Source: Polyangium sp. y55x31 (GTDB lineage: Bacteria > Myxococcota_A > Polyangia > Polyangiales > Polyangiaceae). From it: a stretch of 64,000 bases of DNA. The position numbers were made by a program, and so were the translations under genes. The stretch lies in assembly GCF_029946505.1 (NCBI RefSeq), contig NZ_JARZHG010000036.1:1-64000 (forward strand), given 5' to 3'. Of the stretch, positions 27,251 to 36,283 are shown one piece after another. A model generated the notes under the pieces. That model was given only the letters and a program-made list of their open reading frames with translations. It was not told the DNA's origin and did no database searches. Every line of letters starts with the position of its first letter. Positions within the stretch are counted from its first letter, which is position 1.

Positions 27251-28453
27251 TCAAGGTACACAAGTCCCGGAGATGGTGCACTGCCCGCCGCAACCATAAA
27301 GCGTCTGATTCTCCTTGACGCAGTCCGGATCCGGCATGCCGCAGTTGCAGTCGCAGCCATCATTTCCGTTGTAGTACGAGGGCGAGCAGGCCCAGCCCGC
27401 GGGCGCCGTCGGGGAGGCGTAGAAGTAGTAGTCGGCCGTGTAGTCGACCCAGACGAGCTGATTGCGGTTCGCCGCGCTGCACGTCGAGGACGGCGCCTTG
27501 CCGGAGGTCGTGTTCACGCGCTGGATGAAGGCGATCGGCGAGAAGACGCCGCTGCCCGAGCGCTCGATGACCTCGATCTTGAGCCAGGGGATCGCATTCG
27601 GATCGGGCGACGGGACCTCGGAGACCTTCCGGCCGCGGATGGTGCTGCCGTCCGTGCCGCGCCATTGCGGACCGGCATAATGGTGGCCGAGGACGTCGAA
27701 GGGCGTGTGCGGGTCGAGCAGCACGGCCGAGGGCGCCGAGAGGACCCATTGCGAGCCGTCGCAGACGTAGATCTGGTGCCCCTTCGCGGCCATCTTGTGG
27801 ACGAGAGGATGATTCGAGGGGACGGCGATCGACGGATCCGTCGCCGGCGCGCCGAGCAAGCGCTGCATGTACACGTACACGGCGTCGGTGGCCGGATAAG
27901 GCGCGTAATTCACGACCATCCAGGGGCCGAACGCGATCTCCGAGAAATACGCCGCGAACCGGCCGGCGTCGTCGCCGGACCAGTAACTCATCGGATACTT
28001 ACCGCCGTTCTCGCGGCGCCAATCGGCCGGGAGCGAGAAGCCGGTGGTGCCCGCGGCTTCGTGACCCACGGTCATCAAGCAGAGGACCTCACCGCCGCGG
28101 TTCGGTTGCGAGTAGATGAGGAGCCCCTTCGACGTGCAATTCGCCGCATTGCTCTGCACCGTGAGCGCCTGCGCGGACGTGCCCACGTCGCCTTCGCCCT
28201 CCGCCACGGGAGCGGATCCCGCGGGCGCGCCGCGGCGCTTCGCCGTGAGGGCCGCGAATTCACGCGCGTCCATGTCGACGACCTTCTCGGTCTGCTCGCC
28301 ATTGTCGTCGTGATCGAGGACCGTGATCCGAATGGTGGCGGTCTCCTCGGCGAGGTCGTCGCCTTCGAGATCGCCGGGCAAGGCGCCCTGGTCGACGCAG
28401 GCGCCGAGCGCGAGCGGGAGGGCGAAGAGCGAGAGCGAAGTCGTGGTGCGCAT
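27251..28453 (-). CDS. DUF3455 lipoprotein with cysteine-rich tail
   Basis: The ATG at 28453 gives MRTTTSLSLFALPLALGAC, a lipoprotein signal with the lipobox cysteine at residue 19. The DUF3455 domain spans about residues 205-365: GHQIYVCDGSQWVLSAP, HHYAGPQWRGTDGSTIRGR, PWLKIEVI, GVFSPIAFIQRVNTTSG and WVDYTADYYFYA. This family is found in secreted fungal and bacterial proteins of unknown role. The tail (NGNDGCDCNCGMPDPDC, then GCGGQCTISGTC) is a cysteine cluster of a kind seen repeatedly in myxobacterial exported proteins. Probably on the outer membrane or cell surface. Confidence 0.78.
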   Translation of the reverse strand: MRTTTSLSLFALPLALGACVDQGALPGDLEGDDLAEETATIRITVLDHDDNGEQTEKVVDMDAREFAALTAKRRGAPAGSAPVAEGEGDVGTSAQALTVQSNAANCTSKGLLIYSQPNRGGEVLCLMTVGHEAAGTTGFSLPADWRRENGGKYPMSYWSGDDAGRFAAYFSEIAFGPWMVVNYAPYPATDAVYVYMQRLLGAPATDPSIAVPSNHPLVHKMAAKGHQIYVCDGSQWVLSAPSAVLLDPHTPFDVLGHHYAGPQWRGTDGSTIRGRKVSEVPSPDPNAIPWLKIEVIERSGSGVFSPIAFIQRVNTTSGKAPSSTCSAANRNQLVWVDYTADYYFYASPTAPAGWACSPSYYNGNDGCDCNCGMPDPDCVKENQTLYGCGGQCTISGTCVP

Positions 28454-28621
28454 GATGGAATCCTCCGTCCGGCACGCCGTCGTCGGCGTGGCCACAGAAA
28501 AGGTCGGGGAGCGCAGGCGAAGCGCGGCACGAGGGCCGCTTCGTCCTGCCTTTCGACCGGTGGTTGCGGAGGTTCCGGGATGTGAACGAAAAAAAGATGA
28601 GGCCAGATACGGTGCGCTAGC

Positions 28622-29230
28622 TCACGTGAACATGTCCGCGACCTGGCAGGAGAAGCCAGGCAGCACGTCGCCGCCGTCGAGCGTGTCGTCGGGGCCGAGG
28701 ATCTTCACTTGATTGGGGGGCGTGAAGAGCACGATGCGGCGGGGCTCCGGATCGACGAGCCAAACCATTTGTGACCCGCCGGCGATGTATTCGAGCGCCT
28801 TCTTGGTCATTTCCGAAATGGATTGGCTGTCGCTGACCACTTCCACGGCGATGTCCGGCGCCCCTTCGAGCCAGCCGTCCACGCCTTTGCCCGTGGGCAC
28901 CCGCTCTTTTCGCACCATGGCGACGTCGGGGCCGCGTAGGCGATCAGGGTTTCGCGCGAGCTTCACCCCCGGATCGGCAACGGACACGCTCCAGCCAGGC
29001 TGCTCGCGTACATAAAGCCTCAGCAAGAAGCCGATCGAGAGAACGAGCTCTCCGTGTCGCCACGTGCCCCTGGTCATCGGAACCCACTCCCCATCGACGA
29101 TCTCGCCCGCCTGCTCGTCAGGATCGAGACGGGCCGCCTCTTCGAAGGTCATGCGCTGGTTCGGGACAACACGCTCGGCCGTGCCCATGATGCTGCCAAG
29201 GGTAGCACGCGCGTCCGCCATCGCCGTCAC
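28622..29230 (-). CDS. Uma2 family (DUF820) PD-(D/E)XK nuclease-fold protein
   Basis: A 202-residue protein of the Uma2 family, abundant in cyanobacteria and myxobacteria and sharing the restriction-endonuclease fold. The typical start MTFEEAARLD, the EIVDGEWVPM turn, HGELVLSIGFLLRLYV, the active-site strand PDVAMVRKER, and DIAVEVVSDSQSISEMTKKALEY (E and K ligands) are all present, with QMVWLVDPEPRRIVLF at the end. Nuclease activity has not been shown for most members. The GTG at 29230 overlaps the upstream stop; an ATG at 29221 is also plausible. Translated after the propeller lipoprotein gene. Confidence 0.85.
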   Translation of the reverse strand: MTAMADARATLGSIMGTAERVVPNQRMTFEEAARLDPDEQAGEIVDGEWVPMTRGTWRHGELVLSIGFLLRLYVREQPGWSVSVADPGVKLARNPDRLRGPDVAMVRKERVPTGKGVDGWLEGAPDIAVEVVSDSQSISEMTKKALEYIAGGSQMVWLVDPEPRRIVLFTPPNQVKILGPDDTLDGGDVLPGFSCQVADMFT

Positions 29231-30324
29231 CTCCGCCGCACGAGGCTCCCCTTCTGCCCGGCTTCGAGCGTCCCCTCGCCGACGAGGAACAGCTCCGTGG
29301 GGCCCTTGCCCCAGATGCCCTGAATCCCCGCGGCGCCGTGGGGCCAGTTGAGCTCGTCTTTCCAGGTCTTGCCGCCGTCCGTCGTGTGCTGGAACTGCTG
29401 GTTGCGGCCGACCACGTAGAGGTCACCCCTGCCCACCACGCGAATGCCGAGGAGCTCGTCGCCGTCGAAGCTCCCGATCGATTTCCAGCTCGCCGCGCGG
29501 TCGTTCGATTCGTACACCGTGCCCTTCGCGCTCACCGCGTACAGGTAATCGACGCTCGCCCCGTCGATCTGCCTGAGCGGCGAGTCGAGCGAGTCCACCG
29601 GCAGCTTCGCCCAGAGGTGCCCGCCGATCTTCGATTGCAGCACGATCGGCGCGCCGTCCTTGCTCGCCTGGCCCACGACGTAAATGTCGTCCGCGCCCGA
29701 GCCCCATACGTCGTAGAGCGTGCCGACCACGCCGCTGTTGTCCTTCGTCCACGTCTTTCCGCCGTCCGTCGTGTTCAGGATGTTTCCATCGCCGCCCACG
29801 ACGTAGACGTCATCGCGGCCGCTCCCCCAGACCGCCATGAAAAAGGTGCCCGTGATCGGGACCTTTTGCGGCGACCACGTGATGCCGCCGTCCGTCGAGT
29901 GCATGATCGCATTGCCGCCCACGACGTAGATGTCGTCCGGTCCGCTGCCCCAGACGCAACGCAGCCACGCGTCCTTCGGCGAGGCCTGACGCGTCCAGTT
30001 GATGCCGGCGTCCTCGCTGCGCAGGATCGTGCCGCTGCCGCCGACGGCGATCACGAGCTTGTCGAGGCCCCAGATGCCGCTCAGCGTATCGACGTAGTTG
30101 CCGCGCTGTCCCACCCACGCCGACGCCGGCGCGTCGGGGAGGGTGAGCGTCAGGGGGCCGAGCGCGGGGCCGTCGTCCTCGGGCTCCGTGGCCTCGGTTT
30201 TCGTATTCGTTGCCTGCTTCGGCTTGGTCTGCGTTTGCTGACCGCCGCACGCAGAGGCGAGGAGGACGACCGCGAGCCCCGCGTGCGGGACGGAACGAAG
30301 AAATCGAGTGACTCGGCGCAGCAT
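29227..30324 (-). CDS. Ycf48/BNR-repeat beta-propeller lipoprotein
   Basis: The ATG at 30324 gives MLRRVTRFLRSVPHAGLAVVLLASAC, a lipoprotein signal; longer readings upstream have no support. The 365-residue protein contains at least five repeats of the form VWGSGPDDIYVVGGN followed by STDGGITW, alternating through NTTDGGKTWTKD and HTTDGGKTWKDE. These are Asp-box (BNR) blades of a Ycf48/sialidase-type propeller, likely a binding rather than catalytic surface protein. Its stop overlaps the Uma2 gene start by 4 bp. Confidence 0.82.
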   Translation of the reverse strand: MLRRVTRFLRSVPHAGLAVVLLASACGGQQTQTKPKQATNTKTEATEPEDDGPALGPLTLTLPDAPASAWVGQRGNYVDTLSGIWGLDKLVIAVGGSGTILRSEDAGINWTRQASPKDAWLRCVWGSGPDDIYVVGGNAIMHSTDGGITWSPQKVPITGTFFMAVWGSGRDDVYVVGGDGNILNTTDGGKTWTKDNSGVVGTLYDVWGSGADDIYVVGQASKDGAPIVLQSKIGGHLWAKLPVDSLDSPLRQIDGASVDYLYAVSAKGTVYESNDRAASWKSIGSFDGDELLGIRVVGRGDLYVVGRNQQFQHTTDGGKTWKDELNWPHGAAGIQGIWGKGPTELFLVGEGTLEAGQKGSLVRRR

Positions 30325-30464
30325 GAAGGTGGGGGTAGGGTAGGGCATGGTGGGCGAGGGCGTAAAGGTTCGTGCGCGTGACAGGGCGATGTCGCCCCGA
30401 TGGTGATAAGGTTTTGCTGGGAGCCGGAGGCCGCTCGAGGGCGGCTCGCGCGCATCACGAACCG

Positions 30465-32081
30465 ATGACAGCCTGGGGACAGGGAGAACAACCGGCGCCG
30501 AAAGCACCGGCGATCCGCGGCGAAGTGGCGTGGGACTTCCTCCGCGACCGCCTCGACAACGTGATCGGATTCTGGGTCGGCTTCGTGTTCTCCCCCGTGC
30601 CGGTGGAGATACGCACCCTGCGGCAGCGGGTCGAGCGGCACGTGACGGCCGAGAATCACGTGATGGTGACGCTCGTGCCGAGCACACCCGAAGAGCTGCT
30701 CGGCCTGCCCACGCGTCTGCTCGAAGATCGCAGCCTCGCGAACGCGTCGCTCGTGTGGATCGAGGCGCTGCACGCCGAGGCGCCCGGCGCGCCCGAGACA
30801 CCGTGGACGCGCGCCTGGGAGCAGACCGTGATCGAGATCGAAGCGCTCTTCGAGGAGCTGCGCGGCGTCCTGCTCGGAGGCATCGTGCTCGCCGCGCCGC
30901 CGGGCGTCGTCGACCCCGTGTCGAAGGCCGCGCCGGATCTCTGGCAGGTGAAGGCGCTGTCGTTCCTGATCACGCCGCGCAATGCAGGCCCGGTTCGTTC
31001 GAGCACGCCGCCGCCGGTGCGCGGGTCGCGACCGTCGACGAGCTCGATGCGCGCCGCGTCGGTCGATCCGGACGACCTCGTGGCGATCTCGCAGAACCCG
31101 GAGCGGCTCAAGGCCTGGCAAGCGGAGAACTCGGCGCGCGCGTCGACGCCCCCGGCAGCGCCGTTCGCGCCCGCCTCGATGGGCTCGCGGCCGACGCCGC
31201 CGCCTCCGCCGCCGCGACCCGAGGTGATCCGCGCGCATGCGCTCGTCGACGCGGCCGAAGGGTTCTTGCGGCAAGGTCGGCTGCAGGACGCGAAGGACGC
31301 GGCCGACGAGGCGGCGACGCTGCTCCGCGTTCGAGGTGATGCGCTCGACGAGGCGCGTGTCTTCGCGGTGCTCGCGGAGATCGCGACGGAGAACGAGGAT
31401 CTGTCGCGCGCGGCGGTGCACGCGCAAAAGGCGATCGCGATGTACGGCGCGCGGATGCCAGGGCAGGTGCCGCCGGCCTGGTATTGCCTGGCGGCGCGGA
31501 TCGCGCGGGAGCGGCGCGAGCACGTGGCGGCGTCGCGCTTCGAGGAGCTCGCGCTCGGGGCGATCCGCGCGATGCGGCAAGGCGACGAGGGGCAGGATGC
31601 GCTGCTCGAGCTCTCGGATGCGCTCGAGCGGATCGGCGACGCGCGGCTCGCCGCGAACAAGCCGGCAGACGCGACCGTGGCGTTCTCGGAGTGTCTCTTG
31701 CTGCGGCGTCGGGTCCTCTCGACGATGGGCGAAGGGCCGGAGGCGCTCGGCGAGGTGTCGTATTCGCTGAAGCGGCTCGCGGACGCGTGTGTGCACGCGA
31801 GCGACGTCATCGGCGCGGTGGCGGCGTATCGCGAGGCGGTGGCGATCGATCGGAAGCTCTACGCTGCGAGCGGGAAGAACGCGGAGGTGCGTTACCAGCT
31901 CGCGGACTCGCTCTGGCGGCTCGGGGATGCGCTCACGACGAGCGGCGAGGCGTCCGACGGCGCGGCGGTGAGCGAGGAGGCGACGCTGCTGCTCGCGGGC
32001 GCGGAGCCGCCTTCGGGGCCGCCCTCGCGGATCTTCGGCCCGGGCTCGCGGAGGGGGCAGCGCCCGGGGCGCTCGTGGTAG
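30465..32081 (+). CDS. TPR-type helical-repeat protein
   Basis: The 538-residue protein from the ATG at 30465 has an N-terminal globular part (WDFLRDRLDNVIGFWVGFVFSP, about residues 15-180), a Pro/Ser-rich linker at 190-250, then tetratricopeptide-like helices: EGFLRQGRLQDAKDAADEAA, VFAVLAEIATENEDLSRAAVH, LKRLADACVHASDVIGAVAAY and YQLADSLWRLGDAL. There is no signal peptide. It is probably an adaptor protein; its partner is unknown. It is divergent from the propeller gene. Confidence 0.7.
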   Translation: MTAWGQGEQPAPKAPAIRGEVAWDFLRDRLDNVIGFWVGFVFSPVPVEIRTLRQRVERHVTAENHVMVTLVPSTPEELLGLPTRLLEDRSLANASLVWIEALHAEAPGAPETPWTRAWEQTVIEIEALFEELRGVLLGGIVLAAPPGVVDPVSKAAPDLWQVKALSFLITPRNAGPVRSSTPPPVRGSRPSTSSMRAASVDPDDLVAISQNPERLKAWQAENSARASTPPAAPFAPASMGSRPTPPPPPPRPEVIRAHALVDAAEGFLRQGRLQDAKDAADEAATLLRVRGDALDEARVFAVLAEIATENEDLSRAAVHAQKAIAMYGARMPGQVPPAWYCLAARIARERREHVAASRFEELALGAIRAMRQGDEGQDALLELSDALERIGDARLAANKPADATVAFSECLLLRRRVLSTMGEGPEALGEVSYSLKRLADACVHASDVIGAVAAYREAVAIDRKLYAASGKNAEVRYQLADSLWRLGDALTTSGEASDGAAVSEEATLLLAGAEPPSGPPSRIFGPGSRRGQRPGRSW

Positions 32082-32097
32082 TCTCCGCGCCCCGACC

Positions 32098-32412
32098 ATG
32101 ATTTCCCTGAACGCCGAGTGGACCCGACTCCTCCACAAATACCAGGACGATCACCGCGATCCGCGCAACCAGGCTTGCCACAAGATCGGCATCCCCCTCA
32201 TCGCGATGAGCTTCCCCGTGGGCGCGACGCTCGTCGGCCTGCCGCTCGCGGGGGCGATGTTCACCGTGGGCTGGGGTTTCCAGTTCGTGGGGCACGCGTT
32301 CGAAGGGAAAAAACCTTCGTTCGTGGACGACAAGCGGAGCCTGGTCATCGGACTTCTCTGGTGCATGGAGAAGTACGGCCTTCGCGTGTACGAAGAATCG
32401 CCGGCCGCCTAG
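32098..32412 (+). CDS. Mpo1-like (DUF962) small membrane protein
   Basis: A 104-residue protein of the Mpo1/DUF962 family. It has the N-terminal WTRLLHKYQDDHRDPRNQACHKIGIPLI, the glycine-rich membrane span LVGLPLAGAMFTVGWGFQFVGH, and FEGKKPSFVDD. In yeast Mpo1 is an iron-dependent 2-hydroxy fatty acid dioxygenase of alpha-oxidation; the family His residues are present here, but bacterial activity is inferred. It begins 16 bp after the TPR gene. Confidence 0.83.
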   Translation: MISLNAEWTRLLHKYQDDHRDPRNQACHKIGIPLIAMSFPVGATLVGLPLAGAMFTVGWGFQFVGHAFEGKKPSFVDDKRSLVIGLLWCMEKYGLRVYEESPAA

Positions 32413-32477
32413 CAGCCTGCGCGTGACCTCGCCGCGCGTGCCAAGCGCGCGTGGATGAGGCAGCATGGAGCCCGCCG

Positions 32478-35400
32478 ATGCGCCTTTCCTCCGCCCGCCT
32501 CGGGCTCGTCTCCGCGGCGCTCCTCGTCGCCGCTTGTGTTGGTTCGACGCCCGTCGTGCCGCAGACGCCGCTGTCCGCCAAACTCGCGGAGTCGTTCGTC
32601 GAGGCGCTCGACGCCGAGGCGATCAACCCGCTCGCGTCGTCGGAGTATCTCGACGCGATCCATCGGGCCATCGCGAACGCGGGTGATCCCGAGGCGCTCG
32701 CCACGGTCGTCGCGTCGCTCGACGCGCTCGTGTTCCGGGAGGTCGATGCGCTCGGGTTGCCCGGAGAACAGGCCGTCGCGTATCGCTCGCGGGACGGGAT
32801 CCCCGCGGTCGTGGACGGGCTACGCGCGGCGTGGACCGAGGCCGGGGAGCGGCTCGCGCGAGGCGACGAACCGGGTGCGCTCCCGGTGATGCGCGGGATG
32901 CTGGCGACGGCGCTGCACGAGCTCGCGATGTACGTGGGGCAAGAGCAGGCCGCGATGGTGTGGGGCGAGCGGCGCGGATGCGCGCGGGAAGCGGCCCTCA
33001 TCGCGCCGCTCGACTTCGCCGCGTTGCGTGGCCTCGCCGAGCCCTCGCAGGTCGCGCCGACGGGCGCGTTTGGCGCGACGTACCCGGGCGCGCGGCCGTT
33101 CTTCGCCGAGGTGACGCCGCACGTGGTGCGCGCGGACGCGTGCGGGCTCGACGTGAACGCGACGTTCTCGCTGCCGGGCGTGCGTGCGCTCGTGGTCGAT
33201 ATCGAGAACCCGCGCGCGCAGAAGGTGTTTTTGTCGCTCTCGTCGACGTCGGCGGCGGTCGTGGACGTCGCGGGGACACGCGTGCTTCGTCGCGGCTTCG
33301 AGGCCGGCGACGGGGCCGTGACGCGGCTCGGGCGGATCGACCTGCCGGCGGGGCGCGCGCGTGTGGTCGTGCGGGTCGGTCAGATGAGCGACGGGGAGCA
33401 GATCGAGCTCGACGTGTGGGGCGACGATGGCCTGCCCTTGCCGCTGCGCGCGCCGAGCGCGGGGGACGTCGCGACGGTGAGCAAGACCGGAGCCGCGACG
33501 CCGATCGAGGTCACGTGGGGGAGGCCCGGCGGGACGACGCTCGCGCTCACGACGGCCGCGCTGCTCGGGCTCGGCGAGGCGCGCGAGGCCGAGCATCTCC
33601 TCGAAGACCGAGGTTTGCCGGGGACGAGCAGCCCGCGCCTGTTTTTGCTGGCCGCGCGCGCGACGGCGAAGGCCGACGATCTGCCGGATTCGAAGCAGAT
33701 CGAGCGGCTGCGCGCCTACACGGAGAAGACGCTCGCGGGGTGGCCGAAGGCCTGGGAGGCGCTCGTGACGCGCGCGGCGCTGACGGAGCGGAGGCGCGTG
33801 GTCGAGGGGCTCGCGGACGCGCTCGGCGAGCTCGGCGTGCATCCGCCGGCGCCGGGGCAAGCCGCGGACAAACCCGCCGCCGAGAAGGCCGTGACGGATC
33901 CGATGACGCTCACGTACGTGGCGGCGGCGGCGAAGCGTGGGCAGATGCTCGACGTCGCGGAGGAGACGTATCGCGCGCTGGAGACGGCCGTGCCGGGATC
34001 GCCGCTGCTCGCGCGGATCGATACGTATCTGCACGGGCGGGTCGGCGCGGATGCGGTGAAGGCCGCGTGTACGGGAGGGACGAGCCGCGCGGATCTCGCG
34101 TGCATGTACGCGCATCAGCAGCGCGGGGACACGCGAGCCGCGCTGGAGGAGCTCGGTCGTGTGCGGCGCCTGCGCTCGGCGCCGGATGCGTTCCGCGATT
34201 CGGAGGTCGGGCTTCACGTGCTCGCGGGAGATCTCGACGCGGCGATCGCGGCCTACGATGCGACGCCGCCGGCGCGGAGGCGTTTGCTCGACGCGCTCGG
34301 CTTCGCCGCCGGGAAGAATCGCTCCGACCTCGTGCGTCCGCGCCTCGAACGGGATCAACGCGTGGCGACCGACGCTCCGTACGCGATCCCGATCCTGCGC
34401 CGGATCCTCGCGCTCGAACCGGATCAAGCGCGTGACCTGGAGGCCGAAGGCGCGCGCCTCGTTTCGGCGGATCGCGCGGCGAACGTGATGCCGGGCGCGG
34501 GCACCGCGGTGCTGCGGCACGTCGAGCGATACGCCGTGGATGCGGGCGGCGTGCTCCGGTACCTCGTCTACGATCTGCGGCGCGTGTCGGGCACGACGGA
34601 CGTCGCGGAGGGCGCGGTCTCGTACGGCCCCGCGATCGAGGCGAACGCCGCGCAGCGCTTGCTCCGGCGCCGGATCCACAAGCGCGACGGCCGCGTGGTC
34701 GAGCCCGATCAGGTCGCGATGGCCGCGCAGAGCCACAGCGATCTTTCGGAGCTCGAAAAGGGCGACTACGTCGAGCAGATCCTCGAAGGGTTCGTGGTGC
34801 CGGACGCGGGCGGGCAGATCGTGGTGGACGGGCCCGACCTCCTGCCGGCCCGCACCGGCGTGCGCGAGGCCGAGATCGAGCTGCGCCGCCCGGCCTCGCT
34901 CGCGCTCGGCCTCTGGTCGCATCCCTTGCTCGGCAAGCCCCAGGTGCGCACGGACAAGGGCGACGAGATCCGCGTCTGGCGCATCGAGAACAAGGAGCCG
35001 CGTCGCATCGAGGACGGCGTTCCGCGGCTCGAACAGTCGGTGACGATCAGCTTCGGCACGCAGACCTGGGCGAACCTCGGGCGCTTGCTCGACGATCACG
35101 TCCGCGCGCTCGAAGACAAGGATCCGTACGTCGCGCGGTTCGCCCGTGAAGCCGCCGGAACCGTCACGGCGCCGTCGCGCGCGCTCGTCGAGCGCGTGGT
35201 CACGGCCGTGGGCAAACGCGTGAAGGTGCCCGGCGGCGGCGAGCTCTCGGACGTGTCGGCGATGTACGGCACGGGCCCGCAGCAGACGACGGCGCGCACG
35301 GTGCTCGAGCTCGGTCAGGGCAGCCGCGCGCTCGTCGTGTGGCGCGCGCTGCGCGAGCTCGGCGTGGACGCGCGCCTCGCGATCGCCGAGACCGAGCCGT

Positions 35401-36272
35401 TCAGCGGCGCGGCGGATTTCCCGCCGCACGTGGGTCGTTTCCGGTATCCGCTCGTCGTCGCGCGTTTGCCCGAGGGGGAGCTCTGGATCGACGCGGACGT
35501 CGATGGCCCGCCCTTGCCTCCGGGCCGCGTGAGCCCGGAGCTTCGCGGCAGGAACGCGATCCTGCCCGACGGCAGCCTCGTCACGGTGCAGGGCGACGCG
35601 AGCGAGAAGGGCGACGAGATCGAGATCCGGCTCGCGCTCGATCCGTCGGGCGTCGCGCGTGGCACGTTCTCGATCGCGCTGCACGGGCGTGAGGCGCAGT
35701 CGCTCGCGGACTCGCTCGATACGGTCGTGGGCACGGATCGGCGCGAGATGCTGCGCAACGTGGTGCTCACGTGGGTGCCGTGGGCCGACGTCGAGGACGT
35801 CGAGCTCGGATCGAGCGAGGGATCGTGGGAGGTCTCGGTGCGCGCGAAGATCGCGATCTTCGGCTACTCGCAGCCCGAGACCCGCGACGGCAAGACGTGG
35901 CTGCTCCCGGGCCTCGAACCGATGCACCTCGCGCGAGGTTTTTCGAGCACGCTCGCCTCGTTCTACGCGTCGCGCGCGGGCCGCGAGAGTGCTCTCACGA
36001 TCGACAGGCCGCTCCAGTACCGCGTGCGTCGCCGCATCGAGTTGCCCAAGGGCGCGACGATCGCGCGCGCGCCCGCGTCCGTGAAGGTCGCGCACGACGG
36101 CTTCTCCGCGTCCCGCGAGGGCACGTACAAGGAGGGCGTGATCGAGGAGTCGTTCTTGCTCGATCTGCCGACGGGCACGGTGTCGGCGAACGATTACGAA
36201 GGCTTCGTCGAGCGCGTGCGCGCCGTGGACGACGGGTTCATGGCCGGCACGCGCGTGAAGGTGGCGCCCTGA
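32478..36272 (+). CDS. Large lipoprotein, inactive-looking paralogue of the DUF3857/transglutaminase protein
   Basis: The ATG at 32478 gives MRLSSARLGLVSAALLVAAC, a lipoprotein signal, and 1264 residues. The architecture follows the 13203 gene: helical repeats, then a DUF3857-type domain (around RYAVDAGGVLRYLVYDLRRV, about residue 680), then a transglutaminase-like domain. The active-site positions are lost: where the other protein has GDCDDKAMLL, this one has GQGSRALVVWRALREL (about residue 946), and its His is replaced in GRFRYPLVVARLP, while the Asp strand LWIDADVDG remains. It is therefore probably a structural pseudoenzyme. It lies 11 bp upstream of murB. Confidence 0.7.
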   Translation: MRLSSARLGLVSAALLVAACVGSTPVVPQTPLSAKLAESFVEALDAEAINPLASSEYLDAIHRAIANAGDPEALATVVASLDALVFREVDALGLPGEQAVAYRSRDGIPAVVDGLRAAWTEAGERLARGDEPGALPVMRGMLATALHELAMYVGQEQAAMVWGERRGCAREAALIAPLDFAALRGLAEPSQVAPTGAFGATYPGARPFFAEVTPHVVRADACGLDVNATFSLPGVRALVVDIENPRAQKVFLSLSSTSAAVVDVAGTRVLRRGFEAGDGAVTRLGRIDLPAGRARVVVRVGQMSDGEQIELDVWGDDGLPLPLRAPSAGDVATVSKTGAATPIEVTWGRPGGTTLALTTAALLGLGEAREAEHLLEDRGLPGTSSPRLFLLAARATAKADDLPDSKQIERLRAYTEKTLAGWPKAWEALVTRAALTERRRVVEGLADALGELGVHPPAPGQAADKPAAEKAVTDPMTLTYVAAAAKRGQMLDVAEETYRALETAVPGSPLLARIDTYLHGRVGADAVKAACTGGTSRADLACMYAHQQRGDTRAALEELGRVRRLRSAPDAFRDSEVGLHVLAGDLDAAIAAYDATPPARRRLLDALGFAAGKNRSDLVRPRLERDQRVATDAPYAIPILRRILALEPDQARDLEAEGARLVSADRAANVMPGAGTAVLRHVERYAVDAGGVLRYLVYDLRRVSGTTDVAEGAVSYGPAIEANAAQRLLRRRIHKRDGRVVEPDQVAMAAQSHSDLSELEKGDYVEQILEGFVVPDAGGQIVVDGPDLLPARTGVREAEIELRRPASLALGLWSHPLLGKPQVRTDKGDEIRVWRIENKEPRRIEDGVPRLEQSVTISFGTQTWANLGRLLDDHVRALEDKDPYVARFAREAAGTVTAPSRALVERVVTAVGKRVKVPGGGELSDVSAMYGTGPQQTTARTVLELGQGSRALVVWRALRELGVDARLAIAETEPFSGAADFPPHVGRFRYPLVVARLPEGELWIDADVDGPPLPPGRVSPELRGRNAILPDGSLVTVQGDASEKGDEIEIRLALDPSGVARGTFSIALHGREAQSLADSLDTVVGTDRREMLRNVVLTWVPWADVEDVELGSSEGSWEVSVRAKIAIFGYSQPETRDGKTWLLPGLEPMHLARGFSSTLASFYASRAGRESALTIDRPLQYRVRRRIELPKGATIARAPASVKVAHDGFSASREGTYKEGVIEESFLLDLPTGTVSANDYEGFVERVRAVDDGFMAGTRVKVAP

Positions 36273-36283
36273 GCTTGCGTACC

